Assembly (NCBI GenBank): GCA_016199325.1
Contig: JACQGW010000166.1
Span: 1-14,937 of the forward strand
Length of the DNA stretch: 14,937 nt
DNA from: Chloroflexota bacterium
Lineage (GTDB): Bacteria > Chloroflexota > Dehalococcoidia > JACQGW01
Reading direction: 5' to 3'
Part shown: positions 6,977 to 13,184 of the stretch, in pieces
Layout: each line of letters begins with the position of its first letter
Position numbering within the stretch: the first letter of the stretch is position 1
Translations under genes and position numbers: made by a program
Notes under the pieces: generated by a model
The model's database searches: none
What the model saw: the letters and a program-made list of their open reading frames with translations, nothing else
Told to the model about the DNA's origin: nothing

Positions 6977-7447
6977 ATGACGCTGCGGCCTGACGAGATG
7001 ACCTGTCCGCGCTGCGGAGCCCTGCTGCCGGCGGGTTCCGGCTGTCCATCGCCCAACGGCGGCTGCCCTGCCTGCTGCAACGAGGCGGCCGTCTTCGAGC
7101 GGAGCGTCTTCTTCGGGACGGCGGGGTCGCTGGTACGGGTAAAGCGGCTCGTCGAAGAGGCGCTCGGGATGCACTTCACCATCCGGCAGCACACCGACTG
7201 TTTCGAGGACGGCCGGCTGCGATCCGAGCTGACCTTCGGCGGACGCTTCCTCTTTACCGACGTCTGGCTGAAGGTCAACACGGCGGCCGATCCTCCCCTC
7301 TCCCCCTACCGCTTCGTCCTCCACCTCTCCGCCGAGCTCGAGCCCGCCCAGGTCAGCGCCCTCGACCACCTCGCCACCGCCATCGCCAAACGGATCGAGC
7401 CACACCACCCGGACCGTCCGCCGCTCGTCTACCGCGCCAGCCTGTAG
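6977..7447 (+). CDS. Hypothetical protein with Cys-rich N-terminus
   Basis: A 156-aa protein that I do not recognise. The N-terminal 34 residues hold six cysteines (C10, C13, C23, C30, C33, C34) in CPRCG and GGCPACC contexts, a likely zinc-ribbon-like metal site. The rest looks like a compact alpha/beta domain with alternating strands (LRSELTFGGRFLFTDVWLKV, then YRFVLHLSAEL) and a final helix (ALDHLATAIAKRI). Start: the ATG at 6977 has GGAG 8 nt upstream; an ATG at 6998 is a possible alternative that keeps all six cysteines. High-GC third positions and the lack of any competing frame support coding. It is co-oriented with the upstream enzyme but separated from it by a repeat pair, and convergent with the Fur-family gene. 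Confidence 0.75.
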   Translation: MTLRPDEMTCPRCGALLPAGSGCPSPNGGCPACCNEAAVFERSVFFGTAGSLVRVKRLVEEALGMHFTIRQHTDCFEDGRLRSELTFGGRFLFTDVWLKVNTAADPPLSPYRFVLHLSAELEPAQVSALDHLATAIAKRIEPHHPDRPPLVYRASL

Positions 7448-7460
7448 AGCCCATACGAGA

Positions 7461-7595
7461 ACGAACCGCAGAGACGCAGAGGACGCAGAGAACGAGGTTT
7501 AGGGTTTCTGGTTCAAGGTTTGTAGTTGGGAAGGCGCTCCGCGGGGCACAAACCACAAACCCGTCTCTGCGTTCTCTGCGCCTCTGCGGTTTCGT
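7461..7595. repeat. Nested inverted repeat (CGCAGAG arms outside, heptads inside)
   Basis: Outer arms: 7461-7494 contains CCGCAGAGACGCAGAGG and onward; 7564-7595 is its near-complement (CTCTGCGCCTCTGCGG), with a few mismatches over about 32 bp. Inner arms: GGTTTAGGGTTTCTGGTT (from 7497) against CACAAACCACAAACCC (7547-7562). It fills the gap between two convergent genes and touches the Fur-family stop codon at 7595-7597. It could act as a bidirectional terminator, but there is no T-run. A half-copy lies at 13083-13172. Confidence 0.8.
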
Positions 7596-8041
7596 CAGGC
7601 GCTGGGGGGCTGGCAGGCGTCACAGACGCCGAGCGCTTCGACGTCGGCGCGGTTGACCTGGAATCGGTACGAGCGGCCGATCTGGCGAAGCAACTGGCTG
7701 ACCTGCTGACTGTCGAAGTCGACCACCTTGCCGCAGCACGAGCAGATCAGGTGGTAGTGCTCGCGGTCGTCCTTCGCCTCGTAGTGGTGGTGCTCCTCGT
7801 CAAGGTGGCGCTCGACGACGAGGTCGTGGTCCTTCAAGAGCGCGAGAGTGCGGTACACCGTCGAGAGGCTGATCCGGCGGTCGCGGGCGCGCGCCAGCGT
7901 GTAGAGCTCCTCGGCGTGAAGGTGCCCCTGGGTCTCCTCGATCACGTCCAGCACGGTTGCCCGCTGTCGGGTCATGCGCTTGCCGGAATCGGCGAGGGCT
8001 TCACGCAGTCGATTGACCGCAGGGTTTATCTCTCGGCCCAT
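7595..8041 (-). CDS. Fur-family metal-responsive transcriptional regulator
   Basis: Cytoplasmic, dimeric, metal-dependent repressor of the Fur/Zur/Nur/PerR family, 148 aa (usual length). The N-terminal winged helix carries the recognition-helix signature ISLSTVYRTLALLKDHDLV (57-75). The C-terminal domain has HHHYE (84-88) and HYHLICSCCGKVVDF (95-109). Structural zinc is likely held by C100, C103, C140 and C143, with regulatory metal bound by histidines around H84-86, H95 and H97. Glu88 fits Fur/Nur/Zur better than PerR. The metal cannot be told from sequence. It sits downstream of the CbtB/LonB-like cluster in the same direction but has its own strong promoter. The cluster promoter carries a Nur-like site, so this protein is a natural candidate for binding it. 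Confidence 0.95.
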   Translation of the reverse strand: MGREINPAVNRLREALADSGKRMTRQRATVLDVIEETQGHLHAEELYTLARARDRRISLSTVYRTLALLKDHDLVVERHLDEEHHHYEAKDDREHYHLICSCCGKVVDFDSQQVSQLLRQIGRSYRFQVNRADVEALGVCDACQPPSA

Positions 8042-8084
8042 GGTCGCCCGCCTGTTTCGTTATTGACTCGCAACAAGCACCCGG

Positions 8085-8113
8085 ATTGTAGCCGAACGGC
8101 GCGCGATTGTCAA
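8085..8113 (-). promoter_or_regulatory. Near-consensus sigma-70 promoter of the Fur-family gene
   Basis: On the minus strand: TTGACA (-35, 8108-8113), 17-bp spacer, TACAAT (-10, 8085-8090). The expected start is near 8078, with a leader of about 37 nt to the ATG at 8041. It lies in the 85-bp gap after the ATPase stop codon. TTGCGA (8068-8073, minus strand) falls in the early leader and resembles one half of the Nur-like site at 12403, but a second half-site is poor. Confidence 0.75.
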
Positions 8114-8126
8114 AGAGAAAGCCACT

Positions 8127-10277
8127 CTAACGGAGCGCGATCTGCTCCTCTAGCGTCAGCGTGTTGGCCCGCGCGGCGACGACGTGGCGGGCTGAGACGA
8201 CGGGGTTCTCCTCGCCGGCGGCCAGGTCCCCGGCCGCCCGCACGAGCCCGCCAAGCTCGCGGAGGCGGGTTGTCAGTCGGCCCGACCGCCCGGCGCGGCG
8301 GCGCGCTTCGGCGACGATCTCGGCGACGCCGCCGCGGTCGAAGGGTGGGATCTTGCCGTCCCTGGCGACCTCCTGGCTGACAAACTGGACGAGCTTCAGC
8401 TCGTGCTCCGGCGTATCCGGCATCGTATCATTCGTGCAGAGCTCATAGCCATAGCCGCGCACGCGGGAGCGCAGCGCCGGGTGCATCTTCTCGACGTCCT
8501 GCATGTTGCCCGCGAGCACCAGCACGAAGTCGCAGGGCACCGGCTCGGTCCGGACCATCGTGCCGGAGGAGCCCAGGTTGCGGCCGGCGATGGGAAAGCG
8601 CCGCTCCTGGATCGCGGTCAGCAGGCTCTGCTGGCTCTCGATGGAGAGCGTCGAGACCTCGTCGATGAAGAGCACGCCACGGTGGGCGTGGTGGATGGCG
8701 CCCGCCTCCACCAGCTCGTGGGGCGGCGTCTCGTAGCCGCCGGATTGGAAGGGGTCGTGGCGGACGTCGCCCAGCAGGGCCCCGGCGTGGAAGCCGGTCG
8801 CGTCGACGAACGGCGCCCACTCCCGCCGGGCGTTGCTGACCAGCAGCTTCGGCACCTGGAGGTTGGCCGTCGACTTGAAGTAGCGCCGGAGCACCGCCAG
8901 CCCGAGGATGACGACCAGCCCGGCGGCGCTCCAGAGCGGCTGGCTGCGGGTCAGCGCGAAGAAGCCCGTCACGAAGAGCACGGCCGCCGAGGCGAACCAG
9001 AACAGGTAGTTGACCGACGTCTCGGCCTGGTGCTTGCGGTCTCTGGCCACCCGGACGGTCTGTTCGCCTTCGCCGGCCGGGCAGCGCTCGATCCGCGGTG
9101 TGATCCGGGTCTCGGGATTCGGGTAGACGAGCACGTCTTCGAGCCCCTCCGCGCTCATCATCTCGGCCATCGCTGCCCCGAGCATCGACTTGCCGGTGCC
9201 CGGCTCGCCGACCATCAAGATGAAGCGCCGCTGGCGGGCGGCAAGCCGGATGATCTCGACGCCCCGTTCCTGGCCGATGACCTGGTCGATCAGCCGCTCG
9301 GGGATCGGCACGTCGTCCGTCGTCTGCCACGCCGCCGACCAGTCCAGGCCGAGCTGACCCACCGTTGCCGCTCGGACGTGCCCATTGGTCCCCGGCGCCT
9401 TGCGACCGTCCGCACTGGCGTCGGGCCGAGCCTCTCCGCCGTCGCCGAGCGTTTCGTAGTGCGCACGTGAGTGCGCCGTTCCCCGGGGCGTATCAAGGTC
9501 GGGCGGAGCGTCTCCGCCGTCGCCGTCCGGCGCCCGGCTCCGCCGTGCGACCGCCTCCAGCGCGGCGCGCAGGCGGCTGTCGTCGGCTGCGCGCCCTTCG
9601 AGCAGTGCATGTACCGCTCGGGTACGGTCCGGGAAGCGGTCGCCCAGGTCGCGCGCGATGGACCGGGCAGCCTGCCTCCAGGCCGATGGCGACTCCGACG
9701 CTGCCCAGCGCTCGACCAGGGCCATCGCCTGGTCCGGGAAGGCGCGCGCCATCTCCTGCCCGACGACGGTCGTCCCGACGATTCCCGCCGGTCCGCCGCG
9801 GTCGGCGGCCACCGCCGCTTCCAGGAGGGCGACGACGCCGTCGAGCAGGTCGGCTCGCCGCCGGCGGATGGGCGGGATAGCCGCCTCGACCACGGCACGC
9901 TGCACCGCCGCCGGCATCGCCGGGTCTGTCAGCGAGGCGCAGAGCCGCGGCAGCCACCGACCAGCATCGACTTCGACCAGCCCGGCGAAGCCCCAGGCAG
10001 CGCCCTCGCGGACCGCCGGACGGTCGTCCTGAGCGAGCGCCACCAGCGCGCGCCAGACGGCGTCGGGATCGCGGTCGCCGAACCGACCGAGCCGCTTGCC
10101 GGCGAGATACCGGGCGGCCCACGACGGATCGGCGGCGAGCCGGAGCGCGAAGGCGAGCCCGTCGTCGGTGGCCGGGATCGCCTGCTCCAGGAGCTGGAGC
10201 CCGACCGCGACCAGGTTGGCGTTCGACGACGCGCCCAGCCGGTGGATGGTTGTCGTGAGCAGTGGAGCCAGAAGCAC
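8127..10277 (-). CDS. HEAT-repeat/LonB-type membrane AAA+ ATPase lacking the protease domain
   Basis: A 716-aa fusion. Residues 1-250 are helical HEAT-like repeats (for example [28 protein letters not shown] in pieces). Residues 250-310 are a low-complexity linker. From about 320 the sequence follows the archaeal-type LonB ATPase: [15 protein letters not shown], Walker A GEPGTGKS (357-364), two transmembrane helices inserted in the AAA domain (about 423-441 and 448-464), Walker B LFIDEV (536-541), sensor-1 LAGN (588-591), arginine-finger region RSRVRGYG and a C-terminal helical lid. LonB continues into a Ser-Lys S16 protease domain, but this protein stops at [10 protein letters not shown], where that domain should begin, and no protease frame follows. 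It probably remodels proteins, like MoxR ATPases. Start: GTG at 10277 with GAGGAGG 9 nt upstream, 23 nt after the previous stop, so coupled to it. Longer in-frame extensions overlap the upstream gene. Confidence 0.88.
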   Translation of the reverse strand: MLLAPLLTTTIHRLGASSNANLVAVGLQLLEQAIPATDDGLAFALRLAADPSWAARYLAGKRLGRFGDRDPDAVWRALVALAQDDRPAVREGAAWGFAGLVEVDAGRWLPRLCASLTDPAMPAAVQRAVVEAAIPPIRRRRADLLDGVVALLEAAVAADRGGPAGIVGTTVVGQEMARAFPDQAMALVERWAASESPSAWRQAARSIARDLGDRFPDRTRAVHALLEGRAADDSRLRAALEAVARRSRAPDGDGGDAPPDLDTPRGTAHSRAHYETLGDGGEARPDASADGRKAPGTNGHVRAATVGQLGLDWSAAWQTTDDVPIPERLIDQVIGQERGVEIIRLAARQRRFILMVGEPGTGKSMLGAAMAEMMSAEGLEDVLVYPNPETRITPRIERCPAGEGEQTVRVARDRKHQAETSVNYLFWFASAAVLFVTGFFALTRSQPLWSAAGLVVILGLAVLRRYFKSTANLQVPKLLVSNARREWAPFVDATGFHAGALLGDVRHDPFQSGGYETPPHELVEAGAIHHAHRGVLFIDEVSTLSIESQQSLLTAIQERRFPIAGRNLGSSGTMVRTEPVPCDFVLVLAGNMQDVEKMHPALRSRVRGYGYELCTNDTMPDTPEHELKLVQFVSQEVARDGKIPPFDRGGVAEIVAEARRRAGRSGRLTTRLRELGGLVRAAGDLAAGEENPVVSARHVVAARANTLTLEEQIALR
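9421..9522. repeat. Duplicated GC-rich element inside the HEAT-LonB linker
   Basis: Two similar 26-bp segments lie in the linker-coding region: GGGCCGAGCCTCTCCGCC (from 9423) and GGGCGGAGCGTCTCCGCC (from 9500), each followed by GTCGCCG. The second contains the hairpin GGCGGAGCGTCTCCGCC. The encoded linker shows the duplication as GDGGDAPPD and GDGGEARPD. This looks like repeat insertion or expansion tolerated in a disordered linker. Confidence 0.5.
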
Positions 10278-10300
10278 AGTGCTCAGCCTCCTCGGGCAGG

Positions 10301-10915
10301 TCAGGCGGTCCGCATCTGCCTTCGTCGGGCCGGCACAGCGGGCTGGGAGCCGGCCACGAGCAGCCCGACGACCGCGCCGACGCCGATGACGGCGACGAGA
10401 TAGACCGTATTGAGCAGCTTGACCCGCAATGGCGGCTGCATCGCATCGAGGGCGGCGACCGGCTGGGCGGTGATCGGCTCGAACTGGACCGACGAGCGCG
10501 GACTCGGCGCGGCCGTCACCCGGATCTCGTGGGGCACGCCGTCGAAGAAGTCGAACTGCCATTCCAGCAGCCCGTCGGGAGCGACGGCCTTCGTCGCGAA
10601 GACCACTTTGCTATCTTCCAGATGCCAGTGCACCACGTCGTACTGGACGTTCGTCACCGGCTTGCCCGTTGCATCGACCAGCCGCGCCGAGAAGCGAACC
10701 TGGTCGGCCGGCGTGGCGCCCTCCTGCGGGTCGATGGTGATGGCGAGCTTGACGATGCCGTTGTCGGCTTCGGCCGGCGCAGCCAGATGGGCGGCATGCT
10801 CGTCGTCGGCCTCATGGCCGCCGGCTCCCGGCTGCTCGGCGGCGATCAGGAAGCCGATCCAGCCGAGAATGACGACGGCGGCAACAGCGCCGAGGACAAG
10901 TGACAGGCGATTCAT
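10301..10915 (-). CDS. Membrane-anchored beta-sandwich protein B (FixH/YtkA-like)
   Basis: A 204-aa protein with an N-terminal transmembrane or signal-anchor segment (4-25), a His-rich linker (H34, H40, H43), an extracytoplasmic beta-sandwich (about 55-140) and a second transmembrane helix (168-188) with a basic cytoplasmic tail. [10 protein letters not shown] and [13 protein letters not shown] recall YtkA/FixH-like Ig-fold domains found near metal and oxidase genes, but I cannot assign a family firmly. VHWH (95-98) plus the linker histidines could bind metal. It is paralogous to the next gene upstream (DATGKNIPNV, GVAPNGRLEI against [20 protein letters not shown]). Start: ATG with GAGGAG 8 nt upstream. 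The stop is 23 nt before the LonB-type ATPase, so the two are probably made together and may interact. Confidence 0.82.
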   Translation of the reverse strand: MNRLSLVLGAVAAVVILGWIGFLIAAEQPGAGGHEADDEHAAHLAAPAEADNGIVKLAITIDPQEGATPADQVRFSARLVDATGKPVTNVQYDVVHWHLEDSKVVFATKAVAPDGLLEWQFDFFDGVPHEIRVTAAPSPRSSVQFEPITAQPVAALDAMQPPLRVKLLNTVYLVAVIGVGAVVGLLVAGSQPAVPARRRQMRTA

Positions 10916-11043
10916 GATACCTTCTCCTCATTCGCAATGGGACTGCCATGTAATTGCATTTCATGGCCGGTGGCGCCCCACCGGGCATGAGTACTTGGTC
11001 GTGCATCCAGTAAGTCACTGGCCGGTCCTGGCAACTGCCCGTC

Positions 11044-11125
11044 TGTCATGCTGAGCCGCAGCGAAGCATCTCCCCGGTCTGAACCGAGAGCCCCGGGAGA
11101 TGCTTCGCTGCGGCTCAGCATGACA
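11044..11125. repeat. Perfect 31-bp inverted repeat with 20-nt loop
   Basis: The left arm 11044-11074 (TGTCATGCTGAGCCGCAG and onward) and the right arm 11095-11125 are exact reverse complements over 31 bp. The 20-nt loop contains a further short hairpin (CGGT/ACCG). It sits in the 255-bp gap between two co-directional genes. No T-run follows on either strand, so it is not a standard intrinsic terminator. It could be a non-autonomous dispersed element, an mRNA stabiliser or an attenuator. Nothing else is evident in the gap. Confidence 0.95.
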
Positions 11126-11170
11126 ATGCACGGGCGAGCCAATCCGTCGTGGACTTGACGGATGCGCCAC

Positions 11171-11758
11171 TCAGCCGGCCCGGGCGGCCGCGTTGGCCCG
11201 CCCGATGATGAGGCCGGAGATCACGCCGAAGCCGAACAGCACCAGCAAGAAGACCCCGAGGTTGACGTACGACGAGGGCTTCTCGGAGATCGGCAGGTCG
11301 AGCTCACGGCTGAACGGCGTGAAGCCGGCCGCGGCGCCCGGCGCCGGGCTGGCCTTCACGGCCAGGCGATAGGTGCCGCGGATCGGGAACATGTAGTCGA
11401 TCTCCAGCCGGCCATTCGGTGCCACGCCGCGGAGCTTGAGAAGCGTCCTCCCCTCGACGAGCGGCACGTCGGTCGAGATGAACCAGTTGGTCGCCGGTGC
11501 GTCCATCTGGAGGTCGACGACGACGTTCGGGATGTTCTTGCCCGTGGCGTCCTTCACCTCGACGATCAGTCGGTCGGGGACGACCTCGGCGCCGGGGCCA
11601 CCGTGCGGGTGTATCTGGTCGAGCGGAGGCTCGGTGGTGACGACGATCTGCTCGCCGGCCGCAGTGCCCACGACCGGCCGCCAGAGCGCCGACGCGAGCA
11701 GCGCGATCGCGATGAGCACGACTGCTATTGGAACGAGACGGGTTCGCATCAGAGACAT
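11171..11758 (-). CDS. Membrane-anchored beta-sandwich protein A (FixH/YtkA-like)
   Basis: A 195-aa protein with the same architecture as its downstream neighbour: an N-terminal hydrophobic segment (8-26), an extracytoplasmic domain (about 35-150) and a C-terminal transmembrane helix (166-185, with GFGVISGLIIG) ending in a short basic tail. The core has LIVEVKDATGKNIPNVVVDL, then GVAPNGRLEI and GTYRLAVKASP, typical of alternating Ig-like strands. HPHGGPG (50-56) could bind a metal. Unlike protein B it has no VHWH motif and carries an insertion (ATNWFISTDVPLVEGR) in the middle. Start: ATG at 11758 with AAGGA 5 nt upstream. I infer a role in the cell envelope together with the CbtB-like protein; the function is unknown. 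Confidence 0.82.
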   Translation of the reverse strand: MSLMRTRLVPIAVVLIAIALLASALWRPVVGTAAGEQIVVTTEPPLDQIHPHGGPGAEVVPDRLIVEVKDATGKNIPNVVVDLQMDAPATNWFISTDVPLVEGRTLLKLRGVAPNGRLEIDYMFPIRGTYRLAVKASPAPGAAAGFTPFSRELDLPISEKPSSYVNLGVFLLVLFGFGVISGLIIGRANAAARAG

Positions 11759-11856
11759 CGTTTCCTTGTGTTCTTCTCCAAACTTCTAGAGCGGTGAGCA
11801 GGAACAGTGGCCCGGGGAAGAGGGCAAGAGACGTGACCTGGCTTGGCCTCCGGTTC

Positions 11857-11884
11857 CGACCCCTGGCCCCTGACCCCTGACCCC
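11857..11884. repeat. Four YGRCCCC heptanucleotide repeats
   Basis: CGACCCC, TGGCCCC, TGACCCC and TGACCCC run in tandem, ending 4 bp before the CbtB-like stop codon. It is the same repeat family as found at both ends of the window (3-23 and 14911-14931). Confidence 0.85.
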
Positions 11885-11888
11885 CGCG

Positions 11889-12074
11889 CTAATGGCAGGG
11901 GATCATGTACAGGGCATGTCGGAGCGCGTGGACCGGGTCGTGGACGATGGGATAGCTGCTGAAGAGCAGCGTCCAGATCACCAGCGCCGAGATGGCGAGC
12001 AGAATGGCGACCTGGATGGCGACGTTCAGGGTGACCGTCTGGACGCGGCTGGCGTACCGGTACGCGGTGTTCAT
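11889..12074 (-). CDS. cbtB: CbtB-like small membrane protein
   Basis: A 61-aa protein with one transmembrane helix (about 17-38) and a short C-terminal tail HDPVHALRHALYMIPCH. The tail pattern H45-D46, H49, H53 and the final CH (60-61) matches the conserved ending of CbtB, the small subunit predicted to act with CbtA in cobalt uptake. CbtA itself (five helices) is not in this window, so this may be a stand-alone or differently partnered version. The start ATG has GGGAGGAG about 9 nt upstream. It lies 47 nt after a 64-aa two-helix protein gene and upstream of the paired beta-sandwich proteins. Calling it cobalt-specific would be an over-reading; metal binding by the His/Cys tail is the reasonable inference. 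Confidence 0.78.
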   Translation of the reverse strand: MNTAYRYASRVQTVTLNVAIQVAILLAISALVIWTLLFSSYPIVHDPVHALRHALYMIPCH

Positions 12075-12121
12075 GGCCTGAGGCTCCTCCCTTTTCCGTT
12101 ATCGTATGGGTTCGGATCGCG

Positions 12122-12316
12122 CTAGGATTGTCCCTGGCCGCCGGGCGTTGCCGTCCGTCGGCCGAGCCAGAAGAGGCCGGCGGCCAACGCCGCGAAGATC
12201 ACGGCGCCCACGACGGCGTACGGGCGAACGGCAGCGGCCTCGTCGGACGTCTGAAGGGCTGCGACGACGAACCAGAACCCGACGAAGCCGCTGACCAGGC
12301 CGAAGACGTGATACAC
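12122..12316 (-). CDS. Small two-helix membrane protein, first gene of the cluster
   Basis: A 64-aa protein with two hydrophobic helices (about 3-20 and 33-51) joined by a short acidic loop (TSDEAAAVRP), and a basic Gly/Pro-rich tail (GRRTATPGGQGQS). I do not recognise a family. The start is the GTG at 12316, chosen for GAGGAGG 5 nt upstream; a longer frame to 12361 lacks such a site. The promoter with the Nur-like box lies 64 bp upstream, so it is the leading gene of the CbtB/LonB-like cluster. Small proteins of this shape often act as accessory subunits of membrane complexes. Confidence 0.68.
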   Translation of the reverse strand: MYHVFGLVSGFVGFWFVVAALQTSDEAAAVRPYAVVGAVIFAALAAGLFWLGRRTATPGGQGQS

Positions 12317-12379
12317 GGGTGCCTCCTCAGCGCGTCTGGAATGGGCCGGGAGAGCCGGCAAGGGGTTGCCGGTACACCT

Positions 12380-12408
12380 ATCATATCACAGTTGCAACTC
12401 ATTCGCAA
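12380..12408 (-). promoter_or_regulatory. Cluster promoter with Nur-like Fur-family operator
   Basis: On the minus strand: TTGCGA (-35, 12403-12408), 17-bp spacer, TATGAT (-10, 12380-12385). The -35 and spacer also read TTGCAA-N5-TCGCAA on the plus strand (12392-12408), one mismatch from the Nur consensus TTGCAA-N5-TTGCAA known from Streptomyces. The second half-site lies in the perfect 10-bp palindrome AGTTGCAACT (12390-12399). A protein bound here would block RNA polymerase. Confidence 0.6.
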
Positions 12409-12417
12409 GACGGCGAA

Positions 12418-13005
12418 TCAGAATAGGGTGTCCAGATCCAGGACCAATTCTGAGGGAGCGAACAACGCGGGGGTGCCCCGTCCGCCCCTGGCGTCGACGT
12501 TCAGCCGGTAGCGCCCGGTCGTCTGATCGAGGACGAACTCCCGGAATCGTCGACGCTCTGGCCCAAAGACCCAGTAGTGGGGGATGCCGGCGGCCTCGTA
12601 ATCCTGAAGCTTCTCGACGACGTCGCGCGTCGTCGTGCTCTGCGACACGATCTCGACGACGAGCGTCGGACGGGATCGGGTGACGTCCACCCAGCCGCGC
12701 GGACTGCTCAGGAGATGCTGGAGCTCGGCCGGCTCGAAGTACATGAGGTCGGGCGAGACGTAGGTCCCGCGCGCGTCGATGATCAGGTCGGCGTCCGGAA
12801 GGACCTGGCGGTCGTCGCCGCCGTGCCGGGCCACCGACTCGGCAAGCAACCTGCTGAGACGCATCATGAGCCATTGGTGTTCCTTGGCCGGCTTCGGCGT
12901 CACGTAGAGCATCCCGTGAACGATCTCGCGCTCCCGATCCTCGTCTTCCGGCAGCGCCAGGTAGTCTTCCAGCGTCAGTCGCTGCTCACGCGGGTCCGCG
13001 ACCAT
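12418..13005 (-). CDS. Uma2-family (DUF820) PD-(D/E)xK nuclease
   Basis: A 195-aa protein of the Uma2/DUF820 restriction-endonuclease-like family, common in many copies in cyanobacteria and Chloroflexota; its biological role is poorly known. Family landmarks are LTLEDYLALPEDEDREREIVHGML at the N-terminus (in two parts: LTLEDYLALPE, then REIVHGMLYV), the nuclease core SPDLMYFE, LVVEIVSQST with the acidic residue before the lysine, DVVEKLQDYEAAGIPHYWVF and a C-terminal strand region. Start: of two ATGs (13011, 13005), the second has GAGGAG at 6 nt. A TATACT box (13065-13070) about 60 bp upstream is a possible -10. It is not part of the CbtB cluster, which has its own promoter downstream. Confidence 0.9.
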   Translation of the reverse strand: MVADPREQRLTLEDYLALPEDEDREREIVHGMLYVTPKPAKEHQWLMMRLSRLLAESVARHGGDDRQVLPDADLIIDARGTYVSPDLMYFEPAELQHLLSSPRGWVDVTRSRPTLVVEIVSQSTTTRDVVEKLQDYEAAGIPHYWVFGPERRRFREFVLDQTTGRYRLNVDARGGRGTPALFAPSELVLDLDTLF

Positions 13006-13064
13006 GGTCATCTCCTCATCCCTGCCCTGCGGCAAAGCTCGCCAGGCCATCCTGCTCGACCACC

Positions 13065-13070
13065 AGTATA
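13065..13070 (-). promoter_or_regulatory. Possible -10 of the Uma2-family gene
   Basis: TATACT on the minus strand, about 60 bp before the start codon. No good -35 is seen; the -35 position falls in the heptad repeat (CCAGAAACCC). The arrangement resembles the helicase promoter at 1983, where a heptad repeat also precedes the -10. Confidence 0.35.
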
Positions 13071-13082
13071 CCTGTTTCGGAC

Positions 13083-13172
13083 GGGTTTCTGGTTTGTGGT
13101 TCGGGGAGCATTGCGGCGACCAGAAACCACAAACCCTGTTCTCAGCGTCCTCTGCGTCTCTGCGGTTCGTTT
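13083..13172. repeat. Composite repeat: heptad inverted repeat plus CGCAGAG block
   Basis: GGGTTTCTGGTTTGTGG (13083-13099) and CCAGAAACCACAAACCC (13120-13136) are complementary at 15 of 17 positions. A TCCTCTGCGTCTCTGCGG block (13139-13172 region) follows. The order and spacing match the right half of the 7461-7595 element (CCACAAACCC, then CTCTGCGCCTCTGCGG), and in both cases the block ends next to a minus-strand stop codon. Together with 13006-13082 it makes up the 179-bp gap before the ABC transporter gene, in which nothing else is seen. Confidence 0.75.
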
Positions 13173-13184
13173 TGTTCGGCGTTC

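Noticed and set aside
8042..8126. Frameshifted remains of a Lon protease domain after the ATPase
   Set aside because: The gap is only 85 bp and is occupied by the promoter and leader of the Fur-family gene.
10278..10562. Upstream extension of the HEAT-LonB frame
   Set aside because: It runs back through the upstream sandwich-protein gene and is Arg-rich noise. The GTG at 10277 has a strong ribosome binding site.
10927..10937. CTCATTCGCAA shared with the cluster promoter at 12398-12408
   Set aside because: An 11-bp match is expected by chance in a window this size, and the second TTGCAA half-site is missing here.
11044..11125. Intrinsic transcription terminator
   Set aside because: The stem is strong, but neither strand has a T-run after it; kept only as an inverted repeat.
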